64,000 nucleotides of DNA from positions 4,107,001 through 4,171,000 of the forward strand of contig NC_133170.1 of the NCBI RefSeq assembly GCF_040802235.1, in the 5' to 3' direction. The translations under genes were made by a program, and so were the position numbers. Under the pieces are notes generated by a model, which made no database searches, was not told the DNA's origin, and saw only the letters and a list, made by a program, of their open reading frames with translations. Numbering within the stretch: position 1 is the stretch's first letter; every line of letters starts with the position of its first letter. Positions 37,572 through 49,529 of this stretch are shown piece after piece. The DNA comes from Manis javanica (Eukaryota > Chordata > Mammalia > Pholidota > Manidae).

Positions 37572-38248
37572 CACTAAGCATAATACCCCACATGTATCAT
37601 GACCACTGAAGATTAAAATTATTTTGCCTTTCCCAGTCTATACAATATCTCTAAGTCCTGAGATATTTATCTTAATAAATTTTACTTACGTTTAACTAGA
37701 GTCCACTAAAACTCTGAGCTTTTTTTCACATAAATGCCTATGAATCCAGGTATCTCCCACCCTATTACTTCATTTTTTAAATGAAAAATTATTCATATTC
37801 ATTCAAATGCAAAACTTAAATCTTCTTTAGATATAACATTATTCGCTGCAATCTTTGAGACTGTTGAATTCTTAGAGAGTTCTCTGGAATCTTGACTGCA
37901 TTATCTAGTATATTTCCTTCTCTTCCAGTTTTGTTTTGATTAGCACATTTCACAAGATAGCTTGACTCATAATATTCTTGATATACAGTGTTAAACAGAA
38001 GAAGATCCCTTGAGTTATATTTTACTAGATCATATAATTGTTTATGTATTTTTAAAATTCTCCTATCTATATTGTCACCTAATATACACTGCACTGGAGA
38101 TATGCTTTGCCAGTCTCCTCAGATATGTTTATTAAAAGTTATGATGCAATTAATACACAAATATATATTTATAATTCTGCTGGCTTAGTAATCTATTCAT
38201 CCCAGCCCCTAAAAAGAGCACAGCTGAGGTTAAATTAGTGAGGTTAAA
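37572..38248. other. Intergenic, nothing recognised
   Basis: AT-rich with no supported feature. A 92-codon minus frame (37816-38094) has no recognised family. Confidence 0.45.
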
Positions 38249-38276
38249 TCACTAAGTGTAAATTAACACTTAGTGA
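38249..38276. repeat. Perfect short inverted repeat
   Basis: Arms 'tcactaagtgt' (38249-38259) and 'acacttagtga' (38266-38276) are exact reverse complements, separated by 6 bp. They could form a hairpin. No flanking element explains it. Confidence 0.8.
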
Positions 38277-38397
38277 ATCCATTTTCTAAGTAAATAACAC
38301 TTTTCATTTTAAGTCCCCACCAACCAATTGTCCTATATTTCCTGTTCTTTTACTGGATATGTTAATTCAGCCTAATTCCACTGTTAGCGAAAGACAG

Positions 38398-38398
<1 letters not shown>

Positions 38399-38439
<41 letters not shown>
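38399..38439. repeat. (TG)n microsatellite
   Basis: An uninterrupted TG run of about 40 bp, likely polymorphic. Confidence 0.95.
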
Positions 38440-38441
<2 letters not shown>

Positions 38442-39063
38442 GGGTAAAAGAACTGTTTGAATCTCTCCACACCATTTCAAACACAATGCTTCAATCTTGA
38501 AAACCTGAGCATACTTCCTGGTTTAAGAACTACTTCAGAATCAGTAATATAACTTACACAAAATTCCTGTGGGTGAAAAGATAAAAAGACACCAAAGAGA
38601 GTTCTTGTTGAGAGTTTTTGCCTAGACTGATGCAGTGTGCACGGAACGGCTCTGTCCAGCAAATGGCATAATGGCAGGTTTGGGGCATCATGTAGGCCAC
38701 ACTTCAAAGAATCATTGCTAAGAAGGATGGATTTAACAACCTTCACAGATGCATGTGTGCCAATTTTATATATTTTCAAAGTAAGGTTTTCGTTGTACAT
38801 AGAAAAAATGTGGTTTAAACAATAGTAAAGCTTTTTTAGACCAGGAAACCCTTCATTCTGTTGACATCATCTCCTCGTACATTTAGCAGATAGTTTCCAC
38901 AAAGCAAAAGGGAAGTGTTTTTTCTTTCCTGGTATCAATTTGGCAATGATAGATGAGGTCCGGCTGCTTAGGAAACCATGCTTCAAAGCTTGGAGATCAT
39001 AATGCATCTGCTAATTGACTAGCACTGAGCTCCAAACTGAACTCAGCTCTCCTGGTGGTCAGC
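38440..39063. other. Intergenic, nothing recognised
   Basis: No recognised repeat or gene. Confidence 0.4.
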
Positions 39064-39191
39064 ATGCAGCAGGAGGATCATCTTTACACAAAGGCAATCA
39101 CGTGTCCTCAAGAGGGCCTCACTCTGCCCGGGGAGGTGGGAGGCGGGGTGGCGCTGGGCTGCAAGACCCAGAAGCTGCTGCCAGAAGAACG
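39064..39191 (+). other. Candidate coding exon with ATG and strong donor (weak)
   Basis: The ATG at 39064 has an A at -3. It opens a frame of 42 codons plus two bases that runs into 'aacg|gtgagt', a near-ideal splice donor, at 39191/39192. The local GC content is raised (39100-39190), unlike the flanks. The translation (starts MQQEDHLYTKAIT) matches no family I know. It could be a lineage-specific first exon, a lncRNA exon or chance. Confidence 0.2.
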
Positions 39192-40879
39192 GTGAGTCCC
39201 GTGCCCAGGTGACAGCCTGCGCGTTGGTGTCCTCCTCCTGGCCATTGGATTGTGCCTCACCAGAACCCTCTCCTGCAGGCTTTGCAGGAGGAGGAGGGAG
39301 ATTTGAAGTCAATTATTGTCCCCAGACAGCAAAGCCTCAGCCCAGCTCCCAGGGTATAAAATCCTCAAGCAGGGCTTTTTGTCCCTTTGACACCTGCTGT
39401 GTCCCCACAGCCTACACCAGTGCCTGGCACGGGGGATGTGCTGGTGTGTCTGCTTAGCGTACCAGTTGGTGTATCTTCATGCCGAGTGAACAAGCGATCC
39501 TATTCCACACTTACAATCTTCATTTCCTCCTACTGTAATTTTAAGAATTAAGTAATATTGTTCCTATTAGTAGCTAACATTTGTTGAGTGCTACACGCCA
39601 AATACTGTTCTGAGCACTCCACACGCGGTAAGTCACCTCCTTCGGCAAACTAAGCGAGCATCCTCGGCTCTCTTCCCACTGTGTGTTTCACCTTCTAACT
39701 CCCACGGTCAAAGTCGCCGCTCTAACCGCAGAATAGTCTCCACTGCGAAGTACATCAGTTTGCCCGGCTCCACGCGGAGGGCCTAAACCAGCGCCCCTCA
39801 GTCTGGTAGAGCACACAGCATTAGCTTCAGCGACTGTCTCTCTATTGTGTCACTGTTGAGTGTATCATGTCAAAATTCAGAATGCCAGTCCAAAAGGAAT
39901 GCCACCCAGAACAGATTTTGTTTCTTAAGTGTGCTCTTTATGCATTCCAGGTTTTGCATGTGTGAATGGCCATCAAGAAGAATCACTCGTGTAAATTCCA
40001 GACTTTTTAAATGATTTGTGCAAAGCGTATCATGAGTTGGTCTCTGCCTGCTCACCAGCGTTATTCCCTGCACTCGCCACTCCTGAACACACATCCAGTT
40101 TTGTGTCCCCACGGTCCCTGTGCTGCTGGCTGTGCCCTAAGCTGGAGTCCTTGACAGTGTCCAGGGACCCCAGTACGCTAATGTGTGTTTGGTGCTCAAG
40201 GCTTTATCAGATAAATGGGGGAATGAATAAAGAAGAGTCATGGCCAGACAATGATGAACTTTTTCTTCTGTTCTTGTTGACAGGAATTGTAATAACATAT
40301 TTTACCAGGCACAGTGTAATAAAACAACACCTCCTTTAGTGGCAACGCTGGGCTTTTTCTCCCAAGAATTCTTCTGAGGCAGCAGTCAATTCCACCTTCC
40401 TGACCTTCTCCTAACTCCCCAAAGGCTAGATCAGTTAAAGTGTTCAACATGAAAAGGGTTTGGAAAGAAAAGTCACAGCAAATACATTCCCCGGGCGCTC
40501 AGAGTGCCCTCTCCGTGCCCTGCCACAACTGGAGCACAGGTGGCTCTGGGCCTTCGGAATAATCCTGTAGTCACTCTGCCCCATAGTCACTAACCCTACG
40601 TGTGGCAGGACAAGAAGCGTACGTGGTACATTGCTGTTCTCTCCCTTCTAAGCATTTATCACATTGTTGCCATATATTTGCAAATACAAGAAATTCCAGG
40701 GAGACTCTTTAGTAAATATTGTGATCTGGAATAATTTTATTTAATAATGTGCATAAGCCTGGCTAAACACGACACGTAGATTTTTAAAGGTCAAACTGTT
40801 TTTCCTCATGCGAAGTGCATTAATAATATCTGTATGACAAATATCAAGAACCAGCTGTTGGTATGTCAAATTTTTGTGG
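39192..40879. other. Intergenic; short MIR piece
   Basis: 39560-39645 ('agctaacatttgttgagtgc', 'actgttctgagcactccaca') is the antisense end of a MIR. The remainder shows no supported feature. Confidence 0.5.
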
Positions 40880-41385
40880 ACTTTTCATTCTCTTCCTCTG
40901 TCCTAACTTTACCTTCTCCACAGCACCAAACAGATTGATTTCCAAAGCACAGCTCTGATCAGGTCCCTTCCTGGCTCGAAAGCTTTTAATTGAACCTCGT
41001 TAGTATGGATTAATGTACAAGCATATCCAAGTGGTATTCAAAGGTCTCCAAGTTCAGTTCAACTTCTCTTCCCAGTCTTATATTCCACCTCTCATTTACA
41101 TATACTCTGTTTTTCCAGACAAATTATTCTCCTTGCTGTTACCAATGCTGTCTTTATTCTCTGTCCGGAATGGCCATCCTCAACTGCCTAACCACTTTCT
41201 ACCTTATTGTATGTGTTACATGTTAGCTTAACTCTCCTGTGTCCATGCATGAGTGTGTATATGTATGTAATATTGATAGACTGTTGGCTTTTTGCTGGCA
41301 TGTTTTCTTGTTTATACTCTCCACAATTCAGAACCTTACAAATAGTGAGTACTCAGTAAGTGTGCACTGAATACAAGAGTAAATT
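40880..41385 (+). repeat. L2 LINE 3' portion
   Basis: L2 blocks 'gatttccaaagcacagctct', 'gatcaggtcccttcctggct', 'gtggtattcaaaggtctcca' and 'ccggaatggccatcct' are in order. The tail 'agtgagtactcagtaagtgt' is the expected L2 end. Confidence 0.85.
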
Positions 41386-44300
41386 GTATTTCCTAATAAA
41401 ACCACCAGTCTGAAAGACATAGAATTTTTAAATCTCAGTTATGATGCAAACGTGACGTGTCTTTTCCACCTGTTGCTCCTTATCTACAAGTCAAAGATTG
41501 CAGAAACCTTGACAGAAGAATCCCTTCTATCTTGGAGAATAGCGCCATCTTCTGACTTCGCATCTTGCCTGTGCTCTTTGGATTTAACACAGATATTCAA
41601 ACTCTCAGAAAGCGAAGCATTCTTTTCAGATATTGTCATAATTGCATCAATGTGGAACTATTAAAAACTATGCTGACAGTTTGCAAACACAGACTGTGGT
41701 CATTCACTTTTTGTGTTCCAGAAACTTCCAGATGGTGGCAGTTTTAGAAATGGCCCACGGAAAGGATGGAAGATTCAAGTGTGGCAGTCATTTACTCCCC
41801 AAATTTACAGTGACATATTTGCATATTTGAAAGTCAGGATCATTCTTAGAGACTAACAGAGGTGTACTTATGAAAATGTGAGAGGACATTTTGCTGTCTT
41901 CATCCCCAGAGAGGCTTAAAATTTGTACTTTCATCTCCAAAATGTGCTTCAATACCTTAAAATATTTTTACTGAATTCTCCTCTTAAATAGTATTGTCAG
42001 GAAAACCTACCACTTTGCATATTGCTTTTGAGATGGAAGCAGAATTGATCTTTTCATGAAGATACATGGATGTTGTATTTCTACGTGTGACTGGGTTTGC
42101 ATTGGGCAACTCTTTAAGGGGGGCCTTTTAGATATGCAAATGTTATTATCCTAGAAAGGAGAAATTCTGCATATTAAAATCCTAAACACTGCATATCTCT
42201 GTCTGTACTCTGAGTAGGGAGGTCCTAATGAAAAGAAATGAGATCATGCAAGGAAACTGGTCCCTACAGCTGAGTGACAATTCTGGGGCTTAGGAAAGAG
42301 AGAGCAGATCCTAGCAGGAAGGATATGGCACATGCAGTCTAGAAGCTATTACGTCTACTGTCTAGTACAAAGGAGGGTGGTAGAATTTCCATGCCTCCTT
42401 TCCCCACTCTATGTTGTCACTTTTTCTGTTTCCTGGCCTTTCGGTAAAACTTTGTTAAACAGTAAACTTGAAGGAATTACTCGATGGATGTGTTCTCACA
42501 TCTGGGAGAGTTCCAATATCCACGACCCGGCAGGCAGTGATCTAGACAGAAGCCCAGAGAAGCAGCCTAGAATTGAAGATTGCCAGATGGCATATAGGCA
42601 GCAGTCCTGGAACAAGAAACTGTCCCTGAAAGTTACCAAGGAATACTTGGGGAGGAAAACTTGGTAAAAGATTATTTCCTGGAAATTAAGCAAGAAGGGA
42701 AATGCCAACAACTGTTAAATCGGGTTTTAGAGAAAGAGGAGTGACGCAAGGTTGCAGAACTTAGGGACATTCCGTTAGAGCGGCTGGACAGAAGCAAAAT
42801 GATGCACAAAATGTAAGAATTCATGATTGTACTTTATACTTTAACATTAATGCTTATCTCAGCAGTTCCTCATTACTCAGAAAAATTCAGTTTGGCCTCC
42901 AGAACCAAACCATAGGTAATTAATGCCGAATCAAGTATATTTTGTTAATTTCCTATTAGATAGAATCAGGAGTTTGCAGGAAAGCACGCTCGGTCAGCCA
43001 ACAACCCAAATCTGATCTCTTTATTCTCTACCAGAGATGTCTTTGCCTCCTACACTGGAAGAGAAACATCCTTTAATTAACTGTAAAAGGCAATATGTAA
43101 AAATAGAAATTGTCAAATAGAAAAAGGAGAAACAGTCAAAGATAATGTAGACTGTAATGAATTCTACAGGAAATATATGCAGATAATTCTATAATAACAA
43201 TAATTGGGTCACAGGTAAATGATAAATCATTTATAATAATAGAAAAGGTATTTTATTTTCACTTTGGGTAATTAAATACTTCATGTTTTCACTAACGTTA
43301 CTGAGGTTCCATAACTCTGACATTTCTCTGACATCTTAAGTCTAGCTAGGCACACTTTACCTGCCACTCAGGTAGAAGATAAAAAAAAAAGGGGGTAGAG
43401 AATTCATCTGTAAACTTTTGGTTTGCTGTTATTCAATTGTTTTTTTTTCCTGCTACATATTCTGGTGAAAAATAATTACAGTGGCATCCTGGCCATTCTC
43501 CATGGGTATCTTTACCATCTCTGGGCATTCCTGGCACATATTAAGAATTCATTTTTGTTTTCACACATTGAAAAACTTCCCTTGTGTCAAACACCTGACT
43601 GTCTTTCTGCATTTTTATTGCTTATGTAGTAGATGTGTATTGGTTTACCAGTGCAGCTTTCCCTCCTTATACTGTAATATTTCCCCTTTCTTCTGAGGGA
43701 CCCCTTCTATGGGGTCCTGTGGATCTGGGCATTTCCTCGCATCATGAGAAGAGCCTAACCCAGGTCCCCACATCTCCCTCGTTCAGGAATCAGCGCAAGA
43801 ATCAAGCCAGGCCAAGCAGAGTCCTCCCTGGAACATTTTTTCTGGGACTATCAGAAAAGACCCACCCTATTGGGGTTGACAGGCTGGTGGGATATGAAGG
43901 GTGCTGTGGCAAGCCATCCGACCTCCATGCAGCATGAGCCTGCTTAAGAGATGAAGAGAAGACAGGGTACACATACCCTCATTTCAGCCCCTGGCTCCAG
44001 CTGTGACTGAAATTTAAGTGCTTTCGGTATCTTGGTACATGAACCAATGTATTCCCTTTTGTAAGAAAGCTACTTTGTGTTTGTTTCTGTCATTCACACT
44101 GGAAGGACTCGAGGAATAAATCGATTCCTGAACTGCATGGTCTACACCCCATCCAGGTGCCAGTTCACTGTTACTTTAATACCTCCATCCCTCTGAGAGC
44201 AGCCTGCCTAGATCACCTACCTACTGACTTCTGCCTCAGGCTATGTTCTTGTTGGACTTCACCAGCTAGCTGCCCAGCTTAATGGGCTAGTCTGTGTCCA

Positions 44301-44589
44301 GAGCCTGGCCTTGGCCCACATTAGCTAATGGTAGACCATGAGCAACTTCAGTTATGTCTGAAGAGACAGCAGTATTCCTCACAAAACAGAGTAACGAAGG
44401 CCAATATCACTGAATTTCTGTTGATTCTTAGATAGATAAACAAGGTTTTATTTTGCCACGACTTAAGCAAGTTACCAGGACATCTTAGATGTTACTTTCT
44501 TTTTCTCTTGCCTAAGCCCTTGAATATTTATGGCTTATTGTTCATTCTAAGAAAATACCTCCTCACCAAACAAATCAGATTAGTTGATC
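41386..44589. other. Intergenic, nothing recognised
   Basis: About 3.2 kb. Several open frames of 60-111 codons on the plus strand (for example 42332-42667 and 43635-43937) show no recognised domain, no splice context and no codon bias that I can see. Confidence 0.45.
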
Positions 44590-46990
44590 TTAGTATGATG
44601 CCCATTTATTCATTCAACAATATTCTTTGAAATTTACTCTAAGACATATATTTTTCTTGGCGCGAGTGACATATCCTGAACAGAGAGAGCTTCTTGCCTT
44701 CATGGAGTTGACAGACTAAGGAGAGGAGAGAGCTAATAACAAACCATAAACAAAACAAAGAAAGAGTGATATGATGGAGCAGGGATTGGTGGGGACACTT
44801 GTAGGTGTGGATGCCTCCTAACACTGAACCAGGGCAGCTTTTCTGATGGAGGCTGTGTGAGTGTGGGGACCATGAGACTGTCAGGAGAAGAACATTCTAT
44901 TTAGCAGAAATTCTACATGCAAATCTCCTAAAGCTTCTCCTTCTTGAAACAGCAACCAAGCTGCTGTGGCTGAAGCAGAAGAAACAGTGAAGGGGAAGTG
45001 GTCAGAGACAGGGCAGAAAGGCTGGCAGAGGGGGGCGACTTTGTAGCCACTGCAGGCTCTTGGGCTGTTACTGTGAGTTGGGAAATCATTGGATGCTATT
45101 GGTCAGGGATGTAATAGGACCTGACCTTACATTTTTGAAAACATCATTCTAGCTGCTGTTACAGTATATTGTATATTATAGTTTCTTGTAGCGAATAGAC
45201 CGAATACTGAAATAAGTGTGGAAGCAGAAAGGTTAACTGATTGCTGATTATAATGCAAGCAGAATGACAACAGCTTGGATGGTGGTGACATGGTAGAGTT
45301 GATGTGAAGTAGTGAGATTCTAGATTTATTTTGAACCTAGATCAAGTAGGATTAATGAATATATTGAGTAAGGTGGAAGAGAAAGGGAATGGTAATGTTT
45401 CATCCTGAGCAGTGGAAACATGAAATTGCCATTTACTGAGATGGGGTAGCCTGCAGGATTGGGGGGAGGTGGGGAGGTCAGGAGTGGTGCGGGGGCTGTG
45501 CGTGGCGTGAGGGTAAGGATATGGGCAATTAGTATTTGGTTTGGACATGTTAAGCTTGAGATGCTGATGAGACATTCCAAGCGGAAATGTCAAGTAGGCA
45601 GTTCGGCAGATGAGTCTGGAGTTTAGCAGAGAACCCGGATCAGAGACATAAATTTGAGATGACAGCGCGTTGAGAGCCATGAGCCTGTGGAGATTCCCTG
45701 GGGTTGGGGGGGATGAAAGACGTGTGAGCGCTGGGCTGCGGAGCCCTCCAAGGCGGACTGAGGAGAAGAGTGTGGAAGCAGCAGAGGAGGTGCTGCGGGG
45801 GCAGTTAGTAAGGAGGAAGGGCCCTGGGAGAGGAGGAGGGGGAGGGACGGGGACAGAGAGGGAGGGGAGACTGATTCCAGAAGCCACGTGAAGAAAGTGA
45901 GAACGAGGGAATGCTCGATTCTGTTAAATAATAGATGAGAACAGAGAAGTGACCACCGTACTTGGCAATGAACAGGTCACTGGAGACCCTGAAGAGCTGT
46001 TTCAGGGAATGAAAAGCCTGACTGGCATAGTTCAGAAAAAGATTACAGGAGTGCAATAGAGACAACAAACAAAGAAAACATTTTCAAAAAGTTTTACTGT
46101 AAAGGGGATTGGGAAATGGAATAGCAGCAAAGGAGGCATAGATTAGAAATATTGTAGCATATTGGCATGATGTTGGGAAAGATCCAGTAAAAAGGGGAAA
46201 CGGATGATGCCACAGAGAGAAGACAGCGGCTGAATTCATGTATTTGAATCGGCATGAGAAGTTGGGATCCAGTGTCCAAATGAGGGGACTGACTTCAGAT
46301 AGGATGGTGTGTGTGTCATCGGTCGTGATAAGGGGAAGGCAAATTCACCGGTAGGCTTGTAGTGATGGTGTGTTGGGAGGATGTGGAATCTCCCGTCTGG
46401 TTTCTCCTGTCTGGTCCTCTCAGAGAGGCCGACAGTTGAGGGTGAGAAGAGAGAAGGAGGTCCTGGTGGTCGGAGGAGAGCGGCGGAGGTAGGACACTGT
46501 CATCTGTGATGGAGAAGAGTGAAGATACTAGGAAAACATAGCAGAGATGTGGGTGACATCGAGGCCCCATTTGAAAATGATGGTCAGAAGAGTGGAAGGA
46601 AAAGGGACAAGAGTGTGCCCAGAATGGCTCTGTGGACACGTTCCAGCACAGTCATGAGGCCACACTGTCCCCATTGTCCCAGCTAGAACGTGACCAGGGA
46701 ACAGTTACCAAGGAGGCAGAATGAAGGAAATCACATAAGATCCCGGGCCCTGCTTCCACAGTGTTTTTTTTGACGCAGGGACAGTAGGACCCAGAGCAGA
46801 AAACACAACAGGGCCCGAGGTAAAAGTGGGGCAAATGCAGATAAGTAGCTAAGGTGGAATGGATGGTGGGAGGATGCATGAGACAGAGCAGGGGGGCAGG
46901 AAGGAATCTGGGTGGTAAGGACGAGGGGCGCTTGGGGGGGAGCACGGCTGGGCACAGGGAACATCATCACAGAGACTCACATAGGCGAGG
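44590..46990 (+). repeat. Ancient 2.4 kb interspersed repeat, family not named
   Basis: A long A/G-rich element. It starts after 'tttattcattcaacaatatt' and has 'ttgccttcatggagttgaca', 'acatcattctagctgctgtt', 'gccatttactgagatggggt', 'ggacatgttaagcttgagat', 'gtcaagtaggcagttcggca', 'gaacaggtcactggagaccc' and 'agttttactgtaaaggggat' in order. Shorter copies with the same block order occur at 11475-12070 and 7960-8760. I recognise the text as a mammal-wide old repeat without remembering its name. The minus-strand open frames of 80-181 codons across it are Pro/Ser/Leu-rich shadows of the purine bias. Confidence 0.6.
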
Positions 46991-47419
46991 ACTGAAATCC
47001 TGTGCACAAAAAATCCACTTATATCTGGTCCAGGAACCCAGAGGATTGTCATAAAGGAGTGGATTTCTCCCCAGTGTCATCCATCCCTCTCAGAAGCTCC
47101 TCGTCCACATCTCTTCCTGACCCAGAAGACAGCAGCCATCCCAGGAGGGCTTCTCCAGTGGCACATTCTAGCAGTCTGGTGGCCACGGGCGGCTCCTTGG
47201 CTTGGCCCCCCATGCGCTGGATTCCACAGTTAGAAAACCCTCTGCATGGTGGGGAGCCAGAACACCAAGGTCCCTTCGGAGGGTCAAGCTTTAAGTGGAA
47301 AATGAGCATCTCTAGGTCTTAGATCCACCTCACCAGCAATAATTAGTCGTGTAAATGCAAGAAGATTAACCTTTACGATTTCCAAAGGCTAAATGAATGA
47401 GCACAACAATCAAAATGAA
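46991..47419. other. Intergenic, nothing recognised
   Basis: A 106-codon plus frame (47002-47322) is Ser/Pro-rich and unrecognised, and the opposite strand is also open. No call. Confidence 0.4.
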
Positions 47420-47560
47420 TTTGAATCTTGGCTTCAGTTCATTTTTCAAGGGTCTCAGTTTCTTCATCTGTGTAAGTGAGGTAATAAAACTTACCTAGAA
47501 AATTATTTTAAAGACTAGATCAGGAGACACATCTGAAAGCACCTACCACAGTGAGGAAAG
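47420..47560 (+). repeat. MIR SINE fragment
   Basis: Sense MIR blocks: 'aatttgaatcttggcttcag', 'gggtctcagtttcttcatct' and 'gtgaggtaataaaacttacc'. Confidence 0.8.
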
Positions 47561-48349
47561 CACAGCACAGCCTCAGAAAGGGTTTCCTCTTGCTTTCTCT
47601 CCCCTTCCTTTGCTTTTTACTCCCTCCCACTTCCCTTCTTTCTCCATCTCTTTCCCTTCCCTTCTTTTTCAGGCACTAAATGTCATTAAAAAGAGGTGTT
47701 TACCGGGAACATTGTATTTGAATACATTTTCCCTCCCCCACCCCCCTGTCTATCATAGAAAGTGTGATGAAGGTCTAAGTTATGTACTTTCAAGGAACAA
47801 AGGGCTGCTCTTTGTCACAAAATCTCATTGCTTTAATTCTGACTTGCATTTGAAATTTCATAATTACATTTATTTTATAGTGTCCCTGCCCTTGAGATTT
47901 ACTATGACTTCCCAGAAACTTCCCTGTTGACCCAGTTGTTGTGACTTCTTGTGTGTGTGTGGTGAGTGAAGTGAGAATGCATTTCTTACAATAAATATGT
48001 CAGGCTCTTTCTATGTCAGACATGGTAGGGAGGGGAAGTGGGAAGTTGTTTCTCAACAGGCATAATATTTCAGTTATGCAAGATAAATAAGTTCTAGAGA
48101 GCTAAACCACATTGTATAAAGATTCCTATAGTTAACAATTAAAGTAACAGGAGCTTTCTTGGGGCAGCTGTAGTTATTACTTTTTTGTTTATTGTTTTAT
48201 AAATGTAAGATCTTAGGTTTCTCAAATTATCTCAAATCTGGAAAAAAAGAACAGCTGCCTTTAAGCAACTATCCAGAAAGTTTCAGTCTCCTCTTCCTGT
48301 CTACATGATACATGTTATTTTTCCTTGGATAAAATATACTAGAACTCGG
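47561..48349. other. Intergenic, nothing recognised
   Basis: A pyrimidine-rich patch lies at 47580-47670. No supported feature. Confidence 0.45.
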
Positions 48350-48782
48350 TCATGAACAGAAGATGGCGGCGTAAGTAGAGCAGCAGAAATCTCCTCCCAA
48401 AACCACATATATCTATGAAAATATAACAAAGACAACTCTTCCTAAAATAGAGACCAGAGGACACAGGACAACATCCAGACCACATCCACACCTGCAAGAA
48501 CCCAGCGCCTCGCGAAGGGGGTAACATACAAGCCCCGGCCCGGTGGGACCCGAGCGCCCCTCCCCCGGGCTCTAGGCGGGTGGAGAGAAGTCAGAGCGGA
48601 GAGGGGGAGGGAGCCCAGGACTGCTAATCACCCAGCCCCAGCCATCCGGACCAGAGCGCAGACACAGAGCATGTGAGGGGGCCCTGGATACTAGGAAAAC
48701 AGGGCAGCAGGACCTGTGAGCGGGCACCGGAGGCCGGCGCCGGAGGACAAAAGAAACGGGAGCAGCCATTTTTTTTTTTTTT

Positions 48783-49185
48783 GGAGAGTGCTTTTTGGAA
48801 GTCTTAAAGGGACAGGGACCCCAATACTAGGGAAACAGGGAAGCAAGAGCGGTGAGTGGATGCCTGAGACCGGAGCCTGAAGACAAAGAAATTCGTGCGT
48901 TCTTCTTCTTTTTTTAAATTATTTATTTAATTATTTATTTCTTTTGTTGTTGCTGTTGTTGTTTTGGCTTGGAGAGTGCTTTTTGGAAGTCTTAAAGGGA
49001 CAGGGACCCCAATACTAGGGAAACAGGGAAGCAAGAGCGGTGAGCGGATGCCTGAGACCGTGCCTGAGGACAAAGAAATCCGTGCGTTCTTCTTCTTTTT
49101 TTAAATTATTTATTTAATTTTTTATTTCTTTTGTTGTTGCTGTTGTTGTTTTGGCTTGGAGAGTGCTTTTTGGAAGTCTTAAAGG
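48783..49185 (+). repeat. Tandem monomers in the L1 5' UTR
   Basis: The block starting 'ggagagtgctttttggaagt' occurs at 48783, 48971 and 49158, a period of 188 and 187 bp. Units 1 and 2 are nearly identical along their length, including 'gacaaagaaat', a run of 'ttcttcttctttttttaaat' and a 'gttgttgctgttgttgtttt' patch. The third unit is cut short after about 30 bp and leads into unique 5' UTR. This recalls the promoter monomers of mouse L1 families. Confidence 0.9.
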
Positions 49186-49529
49186 GGCAGGGCAGGACAC
49201 TTAGTCCAGAGGCAGGGAATCTGGGGATCCCTGGGCACTCTAACCCCCTGGGCAGCAGGGAGCACAGAGGCCCCTTACAGAGATAAATAGCCTCCCAGCC
49301 GCTCCCCCTCCAACGGGGCTCCACCATTTTGGAGCAGCCTGAGCCAGGCCACGCCCACAGCAACAGCCATAGCAACAGGGCAGGAAGCAGAATCCCTATC
49401 TGCGCACAGCTGCCAAGCACAAGCCACTAGAGGTTGCTATTCTCCCAGGAGAGGAAGGCCACAAACCAAGAAGAAGGGAAGCTCTTCCAGCGGTCACTTG
49501 TACCAGCTCTGCACACTATCTCTATCACC

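Noticed and set aside
45342-45887. 181-codon minus-strand Pro/Ser-rich frame
   Set aside because: It lies wholly within the ancient A/G-rich repeat; the composition of the repeat explains the lack of stops.
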